Shown here piece after piece: positions 14,973 through 21,515 of a stretch of 23,913 nt of DNA. Source of the DNA: a virus; IMG/VR virus record IMGVR_UViG_3300035183_000234, positions 1-23,913 of that record. One strand, 5' to 3'. Below the pieces are notes generated by a model, which made no database searches, was not told the DNA's origin, and worked only from the letters and a program-made list of their open reading frames with translations. How positions within the stretch are numbered: position 1 is the first letter of the stretch; each line of letters begins with the position of its first letter. The position numbers were made by a program, and so were the translations under genes.

Positions 14973-15866
14973 TCAGGCCAGCCAGGGCGCCACCACCAGC
15001 TTGGCGGTGCCCACCATCACGTTGTCGGCGCCGTTGGTGGTACGCGCGGCGGTCAGTACCTCGGCACCGGCCTTTTCCAGGCTGGGCGGCACCACCAGGT
15101 GCGTGCCGCGAATGGCCAGCACCTTGCCACCGTCACCCTTCATGCTCCCAAGGGCGGCACGCGCGGCGGCGTAATTGGTGGCGTCCAGCGTCTGCTTGCT
15201 GGCGTAGGCCAGGTGCGGCAGGCCATAGCCCACGTTGCAGCGCGCGTCCACGCCGTACAGGAACTCGCTGCGGGCGAAGACGTTGTCGTCGTCCAGCTTG
15301 TCCTTGGCGGTCAGCGCGTAATCGCGGCGCTTCTGGTAGATCAGTGGCTTGATCGGGCGACTCAGGTCCAGCAGGTACCAGGCCGGGCCGCTGCCGCCGC
15401 CGAAGTTGCTGAAGGTGCCCATCGACCCATCGGCCAGCTTGATGGGGTGGTCGGTGTCGAAGAAAAACTGGCCGTCGAAGCAGGTGGTGTCGAAGCCGGC
15501 GGCCAGCAGGCCGAAGACCAGCTCGTCGGGATGCGTCTTGGCCTCTTGCCCGAGCATCTGGATCATCGGCGTGTAGATGCCGATGCGGTCGTCCTCGATG
15601 TGCTCGCGCTTGACGCCGACGGTCAGCTCGAAGGTCTTGTTCTTGATGGTGTAGTCACCGCTGGACAGCGACTGCACCACGCGGTCACCCAGCCATTCGC
15701 GGAAGCGGGGCATGGTGCCGAGCCAGGCGTAGTGCTCTTCCGAGCCCGTGCTCGGGATGACCGAGGCCAGCATGTCGTACATGCTGGGGGCCTGGCGCCA
15801 GGCGTCCTGGTAGATCGCCTGGAAGCCGCGGAACATGTCCGCGAGATTGGCGCGATTGATCAGCAT
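14973..15866 (-). CDS. Major capsid protein (Mu gpT family, 297 aa)
   Basis: This protein forms the icosahedral shell. It begins MLINRANLADMFRGFQAIYQ, continues with YAWLGTMPRFREWLGDRVVQ and NKTFELTVGVKREHIEDDRI, all hallmark blocks of Mu-like major head subunit gpT, and contains GQFFFDTDHPI mid-protein and SKQTLDATNYAAARAALG late. The length is close to Mu gpT (about 305 aa). A GGAG lies seven bases upstream of ATG 15866. Neighbours are a decoration-like protein upstream and gp35-like genes downstream, as expected. There is no sign of truncation. Confidence 0.95.
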   Translation of the reverse strand: MLINRANLADMFRGFQAIYQDAWRQAPSMYDMLASVIPSTGSEEHYAWLGTMPRFREWLGDRVVQSLSSGDYTIKNKTFELTVGVKREHIEDDRIGIYTPMIQMLGQEAKTHPDELVFGLLAAGFDTTCFDGQFFFDTDHPIKLADGSMGTFSNFGGGSGPAWYLLDLSRPIKPLIYQKRRDYALTAKDKLDDDNVFARSEFLYGVDARCNVGYGLPHLAYASKQTLDATNYAAARAALGSMKGDGGKVLAIRGTHLVVPPSLEKAGAEVLTAARTTNGADNVMVGTAKLVVAPWLA

Positions 15867-15900
15867 CGGTGTTCTCCGTGCAGGTGGTTGCGGGTGGCGG

Positions 15901-16308
15901 TCAGATCTCGACCCAGACGCCCGAGGCGTCCACGTCGCGCACGATGCCGGCGGCGCTGCGCGTGCCGCTGCCGTTGGTCTTGGCCACCGTCTGGTCGTCG
16001 ACGATGAAGCAGGTGCTGCCGATGTCGGCCAGCGCGATCTGGTCGCCCGCCGACGAGTTGGCGAAGAGGAACACGCCGCGCTCGACCTCGACGCGCATGG
16101 CGCCGGCGCCGCCGGCGCTGTTGTCGGCCTGCTCGATGGCCACGCCAGCGGCCTTGAGCGTGGTCGAGACGGCGCCCTTGACGGCGAGGCTCGCGCTGTT
16201 CACGCAGACGAGGCTGCCGGCGAACAGCTTGGTGGCGGCGGCCACCGGCAGCGACAGGCGTTTGCCGTCGCGGCGAGGGGTGGCACGGTCGGCGGTAAGT
16301 GCAGCCAT
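15901..16308 (-). CDS. Capsid decoration-like protein (135 aa)
   Basis: This 135-aa, beta-rich protein lies between the protease/scaffold gene and the major capsid gene. It begins MAALTADRATPRRDGKRLSL, then KLFAGSLVCVNSASLAV, VAIEQADNSAGGAGAMRVEV and a final AAGIVRDVDASGVWVEI. This 'parental value, then time-dependent/volume-like beta repeats' arrangement resembles DUF2190-type capsid cement proteins found beside capsid genes. The family match is by general pattern, not a diagnostic motif. It has AGGAGC seven bases before ATG 16308. Likely role: outer-surface stabilisation of the head. Confidence 0.7.
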   Translation of the reverse strand: MAALTADRATPRRDGKRLSLPVAAATKLFAGSLVCVNSASLAVKGAVSTTLKAAGVAIEQADNSAGGAGAMRVEVERGVFLFANSSAGDQIALADIGSTCFIVDDQTVAKTNGSGTRSAAGIVRDVDASGVWVEI

Positions 16309-16351
16309 GTGGGGTGCTCCTGGTGGGTGTGGTGATGCGCTGCGCGCTGGC

Positions 16352-16918
16352 TCAGGCGACTTCGGCCTGCAGCTGCTTCAGGTAGGCGTCGTGCGACAGG
16401 CCCAGCTGGTCGGCGATGAGCTTCTGCGTGGCGCTGAGCGCCGTCACCGCCTGGCCGGCGGCGCCGCCCTCGGCGCCTGCCTTGGCGGCAGCGGCCTGGC
16501 CCGCCAGCCCCGGGATCACCGGCGCGGCGGCCAGGATCGCGGTCAGCATGTCCTTGTCCTTCTTGCCCAGCTCGACGTACTGGTCGCGCTGCGCGGCGGT
16601 CAGCTTGCCGGCGGTGATGGCACCGTCCACAGCCTTCGCAACTTCGTCAGCTTGCAGCCTTGCGGTCAGCTGCGTGACCTGGGCCTGCAGCGTGGCCACC
16701 AGCTGCACGGTCTCGGTGCCCGGGGTTTTCAGCGCCGCCACGGCCGACAGCGCAGCCGCCTCGTCGGCGCCTGCCTGCAGGCCCAGCGCCGCGGACAGCG
16801 CCTCGGGCAGCGCGGCCTTGGGAGGCACGTAGGACTTGAGGGCCGCCACGGCGGCTGCCTCGTCGGCGAGCGCGGGCACTTTGAGGAAGGTGGCCAGTTC
16901 GGCAAGCAGCAGCTTCAT
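16352..16918 (-). CDS. Nested scaffold protein (Mu gpZ-like, 188 aa), internal start
   Basis: Within the protease gene, an in-frame ATG at 16918 (residue 172) is preceded by GGAG with six-base spacing, a good Shine-Dalgarno. Starting here gives MKLLLAELATFLKVPALADE and the complete Ala-rich helical C-terminal region. In Mu the scaffold Z is made from an internal start inside the protease gene I; the same arrangement is inferred here. The upstream segment (about 150-171) looks like a linker. Confidence 0.65.
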   Translation of the reverse strand: MKLLLAELATFLKVPALADEAAAVAALKSYVPPKAALPEALSAALGLQAGADEAAALSAVAALKTPGTETVQLVATLQAQVTQLTARLQADEVAKAVDGAITAGKLTAAQRDQYVELGKKDKDMLTAILAAAPVIPGLAGQAAAAKAGAEGGAAGQAVTALSATQKLIADQLGLSHDAYLKQLQAEVA

Positions 16919-17431
16919 GTCGGGCTCCGATGGGTCGTCGTTGAAGAGGGGGTGGGCGGTCATTGCCTGCACGGCATCCATGCCCAGCAGCGCGGGGTAG
17001 TTGGTCAGCGCGGCCATGTGCACGGCATTCACGTCGCCGGAGGCCTTGTCGAATTCGATGACTGGGCTGATGTAGCGGTACTCGCCGGCTGCGATCGCTG
17101 CGCGCGCGCGCTCGGTCCATTCCACGTCGGCCATCAGGCCCTTGCCCGACAACCAGACCACGCTGCGGATCCAGCCGGCGGCCGGCGCTGGCTGCCCGTT
17201 CTTGTTGGCCTGCAGCGTCTGGTGCTCGTAGTCGATGACGATCGGCGTGGCCGCGATGGTCGCGTTCATGGCCGCGGCCAGGCTCCGGCCCTTTTCGTCG
17301 CTCACGCGCCAGGTCTTGCCGGGCCCGGGGCGGCCGTCGCGGGCCGCGAACTCACCCGCCGGGAGCAGTTGCACCTGTCCAGTTGCGGCCAGCGGCAGCG
17401 TGGTGGTCAGCAGGGCAAGCTTCAAGCGCAT
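16352..17431 (-). CDS. Head maturation protease (Mu gpI family, 359 aa)
   Basis: The N-terminal half matches Mu-type gpI: VQLLPAGEFAARDGRPGPGK (about 20-39), PIVIDYEHQTLQANKNGQPA (63-82), AAGWIRSVVWLSGKGLMADV (84-103), and EYRYISPVIEFDKASGDV (117-134). It probably cleaves scaffold and capsid during procapsid maturation; the catalytic residues are not certain to me. The C-terminal half (from about 172) is Ala/Leu-rich, helical and scaffold-like. The start at ATG 17431 is chosen because family members start 15-20 residues before the LLPAGEF block. An 85-bp gap separates it from the gpG-type gene. This gap contains CTGAAG-AA-CTTCAG (17470-17483), a small inverted repeat of unknown role. Confidence 0.92.
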   Translation of the reverse strand: MRLKLALLTTTLPLAATGQVQLLPAGEFAARDGRPGPGKTWRVSDEKGRSLAAAMNATIAATPIVIDYEHQTLQANKNGQPAPAAGWIRSVVWLSGKGLMADVEWTERARAAIAAGEYRYISPVIEFDKASGDVNAVHMAALTNYPALLGMDAVQAMTAHPLFNDDPSEPDMKLLLAELATFLKVPALADEAAAVAALKSYVPPKAALPEALSAALGLQAGADEAAALSAVAALKTPGTETVQLVATLQAQVTQLTARLQADEVAKAVDGAITAGKLTAAQRDQYVELGKKDKDMLTAILAAAPVIPGLAGQAAAAKAGAEGGAAGQAVTALSATQKLIADQLGLSHDAYLKQLQAEVA

Positions 17432-17516
17432 GGGTCGCCACTTTGGGCGCCACGCGCGAGCCGCGGAAGCTGAAGAACTTCAGGAGCCAGGCCGTGGTCG
17501 GCAGGCCCGACCGGGG

Positions 17517-18038
17517 TCAGTCGAAGGCGCCCTCGATGGCGTCCTGCACCACCTGCAGGATGTCGGCCCGGTCCTCGGCGCCCAGCTCGCCGCGCTCGGG
17601 GTCGGCCGTCAGGATGCCGCGGCGCGGCATGGTGCGGGTGCCCCATTCGTGCAGCACGCCCACCTCCCAGTACGGCTGACTCTTGCCCGGCACGCGGCGG
17701 CTGGTGCCGATGTCGACCCACTGCGGCCCTACGTTGTATGCAAGGCTGTTGCGAAGCTGGCGCGTGCGCTCCAGCAGCGAGCCCGGTATGCCGCCCTTGA
17801 ACGCGGGGTTGCGCTCGATGAACCAGTCGCTCTCGTAGATGGCCTTGGTGGCCGGCGACAGCGGTGGCCAGGCGGTGCCCGCCGGGTCGGTCTTGGTGTC
17901 GAAACGCAGCTGCGCGTTGCGCTGCACGGTGGCGCCGATCTCTTCGAGCAGCCCTCGCGGCCTGGCCAGCAGCGCAACGGCGCTGTCGATCGCCCGCAGC
18001 AGCGCAGTGTCGTCCAGGGTGATGCGCATGCCGTCCAT
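17517..18038 (-). CDS. Virion morphogenesis protein (Mu gpG family, 173 aa)
   Basis: This 173-aa protein matches the phage virion morphogenesis family: FDTKTDPAGTAWPPLSPATK (46-65), then LLERTRQLRNSLAYNV (88-103), VGVLHEWGTRTMPRRGIL (127-143). In Mu this is gpG, needed for head assembly and possibly part of the tail-completion pathway. It begins ATG 18038 (MDGMRITLDD), seven bases after the DUF1353 stop. It follows gpF as in Mu apart from the inserted DUF1353 gene. There is no sign of damage. Confidence 0.9.
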   Translation of the reverse strand: MDGMRITLDDTALLRAIDSAVALLARPRGLLEEIGATVQRNAQLRFDTKTDPAGTAWPPLSPATKAIYESDWFIERNPAFKGGIPGSLLERTRQLRNSLAYNVGPQWVDIGTSRRVPGKSQPYWEVGVLHEWGTRTMPRRGILTADPERGELGAEDRADILQVVQDAIEGAFD

Positions 18039-18045
18039 GCCGTGC

Positions 18046-18432
18046 TCAGCCCCCTGTCAGCATGCCCCAGGCGCGCACGCCGGCATACATCAGCCAGCGC
18101 TGCAGGCTGGGCACGCCCAGCACCTGCATCGCTTCCAGGAAGATGCGGTCGGCCCGCGCGCGCGGCACCGCCGCCACGTCCAGCAGCCAGTCGTGCAATA
18201 CGGCGGCCTGCGCATAGCGGCCCGCTGGGTGCCCCAGTGGCGTCCACAGCAGCCGCGGGATGCTGGCCAGGTCGGTCAAGAAGCCCGCGGGCACGGTGTA
18301 GACGGTGGCACAGCGCACGGGCAGCGGCTGTTCGTCGCTGCCGCTGCAGTCGGTCCAGAAGCTCATGTCGCGCAGAGTGCGCCAGCGGTCGCCCACCTGC
18401 ACCAGCTCCAGCGGCTCGGTGAAGCTGCTCAT
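18046..18432 (-). CDS. DUF1353 protein between gpF and gpG genes (128 aa)
   Basis: The start at ATG 18432 is set by a perfect AGGAGG seven bases upstream; a longer in-frame start at 18594 is rejected because it adds Arg/Ala-rich residues that overlap gpF. The 128-aa product contains FLTDLASIPRLLW (51-63) and AAVLHDWL (76-83), the signature of DUF1353. The family is widespread in phages but its function is not established. In Mu the F and G genes are adjacent, so this is an inserted gene. It is not obviously structural and could be an accessory factor. Confidence 0.85.
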   Translation of the reverse strand: MSSFTEPLELVQVGDRWRTLRDMSFWTDCSGSDEQPLPVRCATVYTVPAGFLTDLASIPRLLWTPLGHPAGRYAQAAVLHDWLLDVAAVPRARADRIFLEAMQVLGVPSLQRWLMYAGVRAWGMLTGG

Positions 18433-18439
18433 GAAGATG

Positions 18440-18445
18440 CCTCCT
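18440..18445 (-). promoter_or_regulatory. Strong Shine-Dalgarno for the DUF1353 gene
   Basis: AGGAGG on the minus strand lies seven bases before ATG 18432. It partly overlaps the TAG stop of the gpF gene (18446-18444), so termination and reinitiation are coupled. It decides the short DUF1353 start. Confidence 0.8.
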
Positions 18446-19679
18446 ACAAAAGCTTGGCCAGCTCCGGGTAGCGCTGCGCGGCCTCGTCCACGCTCAGCGC
18501 GGCCAGTTGCTGCACGCGCCAAACCAGCATCCCGCGCTCGAGCTCCAGCACGTGCACGCGCCGATCGGCGCCACCGCCGCGCGCCCACCACCACAGCACC
18601 AGCCCGTTGCCCAGGTCCAGCCGCTGGCCGCGGTCGAGGATGGCCTGGGCCATTGCCCAGTCTGCGGCCTGCGTGGGCAGGCCAGGCGGGTAGTCGGCAT
18701 GCTCGGCCTGGCGCAGCAGATCGACGGCGCTCACGCTGGCCACCACCGGCTCGCTACCCACGCCCGGCACGGCTGCCACCGGCATGCCCACTCCCGGCAA
18801 TGGCGGCGGTGCGGCCAGGAAGTCCCTGAAGGCCTGCTCGCTGCGACCGCGCGCCACCACCGCACGGATCACGCGCAGCGCATCGGCGCCGCCAGCCGCC
18901 GCCGATGGGCGCAGGGCCGAGGCCTCGCGCACCAGGAGGTCGAGCCCCTGCTCGACATGCACCTGCCCGGGGTTGTAGGCAAAGCCTGGGTCGATGCCGC
19001 GCGGCACGCGCTCGGTCTGCCCGGTGGATCTGTTCACGAACTCCACCCACGTGGTGGGCGGCGGCTCGGTCTTGACCGTGGCGCCCGCGGCCTGCAGCCG
19101 GTCGATGCCCGCCTGGTTGATGCCGAAGGCGATGCAGCGGCAGCGCCAGCCGTTGGGGGGGAAGTGCGTGTGCCACCAGGGGTGGTCCTTGGGCAGGATC
19201 ACGTCGTCCCAGGGCTTGTGGCTGGCGCGCACGCGCTCGTCGCGCATGGTGCGGTACACGATGTGCGTGTCACTTCGGCTGCGCTGGATGCGCGCCCAGC
19301 GCCCGGCGGCGTTGCTCTGCCGCAGGTTGACGTCGAAGATGAGCGACAGGCGCCGGTCGTCGAAGCGGGTCTTGCGCACCTCGCCGGTGGCCGGGTCGGT
19401 CACCTCCACATTGCCCCAGAAGCCGCCCGCCACCAGCTGGCGGCGCATCGTGTCGCGGAACTCGCCGAAGGTGCTGCCGTTCGTCACGGCAGCGTCGAGC
19501 TGGTCGCGGATCAGCCGCAGGATCTCCATGCGCATGACCCCGGCCACGGCGAATGCCCGCGCATGCTCGGCCTGCCACACGTCCTGCCAGCGAAAACTGG
19601 GGCGCAGCAGGCCGCGGCGCTGGAAGGCTGCGATCGCATCTTCGGGGCGGATGGCGCCCAGGGTGACGGCGGCGGGCAT
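18444..19679 (-). CDS. Head morphogenesis/minor head protein (Mu gpF family, 411 aa)
   Basis: Residues about 40-215 match the Mu gpF/SPP1 gp7-type minor head protein domain, with the conserved segment HKPWDDVILPKDHPWW (154-169) followed by HTHFPPNGWRCRC (170-182). The N-terminus (IRPEDAIAAFQRRGLLRPSF) is also typical. gpF binds portal or capsid during head assembly and may be injected with DNA. Beyond residue 250 is an extra region; about 318-400 may be a separate domain (VDLLRQAEHADYPPGL, WAMAQAILDRGQRL, LVLWWWARGGG). The ATG at 19679 is five bases after the portal stop. The stop lies inside the DUF1353 ribosome site. Confidence 0.9.
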   Translation of the reverse strand: MPAAVTLGAIRPEDAIAAFQRRGLLRPSFRWQDVWQAEHARAFAVAGVMRMEILRLIRDQLDAAVTNGSTFGEFRDTMRRQLVAGGFWGNVEVTDPATGEVRKTRFDDRRLSLIFDVNLRQSNAAGRWARIQRSRSDTHIVYRTMRDERVRASHKPWDDVILPKDHPWWHTHFPPNGWRCRCIAFGINQAGIDRLQAAGATVKTEPPPTTWVEFVNRSTGQTERVPRGIDPGFAYNPGQVHVEQGLDLLVREASALRPSAAAGGADALRVIRAVVARGRSEQAFRDFLAAPPPLPGVGMPVAAVPGVGSEPVVASVSAVDLLRQAEHADYPPGLPTQAADWAMAQAILDRGQRLDLGNGLVLWWWARGGGADRRVHVLELERGMLVWRVQQLAALSVDEAAQRYPELAKLL

Positions 19680-19684
19680 GCGTG

Positions 19685-21373
19685 TCAGTCGGGGCGGGCG
19701 CCCAGGTCCATCCCTGCCTCACCCGCCAGCCTCGCGCTGAAGGCGCAACGCCCGACGGCCGTCGTCAATGGCTGCGCATCGAGCCTCGGGATCAGGTCCG
19801 GCAGCCGGGCCGCGAAGGACTCCAGCGTTTCGCCAGCCGCAAGCGCCTTGTCCACTTCGGCCAGCAGCGGCTCGACCATCGGGCCCAGCAACGGCTGCCA
19901 CTGCGCGGCCTGTTCGGCCACCAGCTCGTCGATGAGGTCAGGCGCGGGCTGGGCGGGCAGTGCGCCGGCCAGTGCTGCCTTGGCGGCCGGCTCGGGCTTT
20001 GGCTCGGGCTGGGCCTTGGCTCCAGGGGTCACGCCGGGCGCGGCACCCGGCGCGAGCGGCGCCGCGGTGCCGGTCAACACCTCCTCGCCGTCCTCGGCGC
20101 GCGGGATCCTCAGCTTATCGTGCACCCAGTCCACCGGGATGCGCAGACCGCGATCGACCAGCTTGGGCAGGTTCTCGGCGTACAGTGCCAGGTCCTCGGG
20201 CTCGCCGGTGTCGAAGACGAAGCGCGGCAGCCGGCGCAGGTTGGCACCGGCCTTGTTCAGCGTCACCAGCGGCGCGATCAGCTGGCGCGTGAGGCTCTGC
20301 GCGATCAGCTCGACGTCGGCGTCGCGGATGTCCATCCGCACCTCGTTGTGCACGTTGCCCAGCGCCTGGGTGCCGTGCTGGCCCTCGCTGGCTGTCAGCG
20401 TCTGCCCGAGGATGGCCTTGCTCTCGGCCGCGTCCATGCGGTCCCACATGGCCACGAATGGCACCTCGGTGCCGGCGGCGGCGGCCTGGAACTCCAGCGC
20501 CATGCTCTGCGGGATGATGCCCGCCGCGTTGTGCCCGATCTGCGTGACGGCCTGCAGCAGCTTGAGCTTCTCGGCGTCGCTGGCGCCAGCCGGGTATTTG
20601 CCCAGGCGCAGCGGCAGACCGTAGATCTCGAGAAACTCGGCCAGGTCGCGCACCGAGTAGTTCTTGAACAGGTAGGGCCAGAAGAGCACCCGCGCCAGGC
20701 TGCCGCGCGTGACGTAGCCGTTGCGCGCCGGGTGCACGTGCATCAGCCAGGCGAACGGGATCAGCTCCTCGCCCATCACCGGGCTCAGGTGCTCGGTGCC
20801 CTCGGTCATCTGCCGGCTGCGCAGCAGGAAGCGCCGGCGGTCGGCGCTGGTGGTGAACCAGCGCTGCGGCTGCCAGCTCAGGCGCGGCACCATCACCTTG
20901 CGGCCGCTGCCGTCGGGCAGATAGTCCCACACCATCTCTTGCGCGCTGTAGCCCTTGAGGATGGCATCGGTCATCGTGGCCAGCACCAGCGACATGCCGC
21001 CGCTCACGCCATTTGCGTCGGCCTGCACCATGTCCAGCCAGTCGCGCACCTGGTCGGCCAGCGCCTGTTCATCCGGCGTGGCGCGCTCGGGCGGCTCCAC
21101 GCTCCAGGCCAGCGCCGTGACCGCGCCGCGGCGCTTGCCCAGCTCGGCATAGATGTGCGCGTCGCGCTCCTCCATGTCTTCGGCCAGTTCGATCTGTCCG
21201 ACCAGGTCGCCACGCTCGGCGGCCAGCATCAGGCTGTGCAGCCGGGCCGGCGTGAGGCCGCGTGCCGGGTGCTCGTCGAACTCGCGGTGCAGGTGGCCCA
21301 CGCGTGCGGTTTGCGGCTCGCGGATGGCCCGCATGTCGATCGGGCGACCGTTGGCGTCGAGCAGCGTGGTCAT
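19685..21373 (-). CDS. Portal protein (Mu gp29 family, DUF935, 562 aa)
   Basis: This protein forms the dodecameric portal through which DNA is packaged. Family blocks are clear: LAEDMEERDAHIYAELGKRR (63-82), ALAWSVEPP, RVLFWPYLFKNYSVRDLAEF and EIYGLPLRLGKYPAGA, and AAAAGTEVPFVAMWDRMDAA mid-protein. From about 434 to 480 there is a Pro/Ala/Lys-rich linker followed by an 80-residue helical C-terminus (IDELVAEQAAQWQPLLGPMV). GAGG lies nine bases upstream of ATG 21373. The gene follows TerL after a 142-bp gap and precedes gpF, the Mu order. Confidence 0.95.
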   Translation of the reverse strand: MTTLLDANGRPIDMRAIREPQTARVGHLHREFDEHPARGLTPARLHSLMLAAERGDLVGQIELAEDMEERDAHIYAELGKRRGAVTALAWSVEPPERATPDEQALADQVRDWLDMVQADANGVSGGMSLVLATMTDAILKGYSAQEMVWDYLPDGSGRKVMVPRLSWQPQRWFTTSADRRRFLLRSRQMTEGTEHLSPVMGEELIPFAWLMHVHPARNGYVTRGSLARVLFWPYLFKNYSVRDLAEFLEIYGLPLRLGKYPAGASDAEKLKLLQAVTQIGHNAAGIIPQSMALEFQAAAAGTEVPFVAMWDRMDAAESKAILGQTLTASEGQHGTQALGNVHNEVRMDIRDADVELIAQSLTRQLIAPLVTLNKAGANLRRLPRFVFDTGEPEDLALYAENLPKLVDRGLRIPVDWVHDKLRIPRAEDGEEVLTGTAAPLAPGAAPGVTPGAKAQPEPKPEPAAKAALAGALPAQPAPDLIDELVAEQAAQWQPLLGPMVEPLLAEVDKALAAGETLESFAARLPDLIPRLDAQPLTTAVGRCAFSARLAGEAGMDLGARPD

Positions 21374-21515
21374 GGCAGAAAACCTCGGATCGAAAAATCG
21401 GGCCCAGGAGGCGACGAAGGGGCCGGGTGGCTATCTGCACCCTCCCTGGCCGCGACACCCCCGTTTTGAACGTTTAAAAACGGGTTCCCGGGGCATTGGC
21501 GATGAAGGGCGGCGT
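21374..21515 (-). other. Non-coding gap between terminase and portal with hairpin
   Basis: This is the largest gap inside the structural operon (142 bp) and no gene is seen. CCCGTTTT (21460-21467) and AAAACGGG (21477-21484) form an 8-bp inverted repeat around a 9-nt loop that itself contains AACGTT. The hairpin is AT-rich inside very GC-rich DNA and is not followed by a T-run on either strand, so it is not an obvious terminator. It may be an RNA processing, attenuation or protein-binding site between TerL and portal. Confidence 0.45.

Noticed and set aside
17432-17519. Continuation of the gpG-type frame past its TGA, reading about 55 more open codons (contains LLKFFSFRGSRVAPK) into the protease gene
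   Set aside because: No start codon with a ribosome site and no reason to expect readthrough; it overlaps the well-supported protease N-terminus.
18433-18594. Upstream start for the DUF1353 gene at 18594
   Set aside because: It overlaps gpF, encodes Arg/Ala-rich sequence, and the ATG at 18432 has a perfect AGGAGG.
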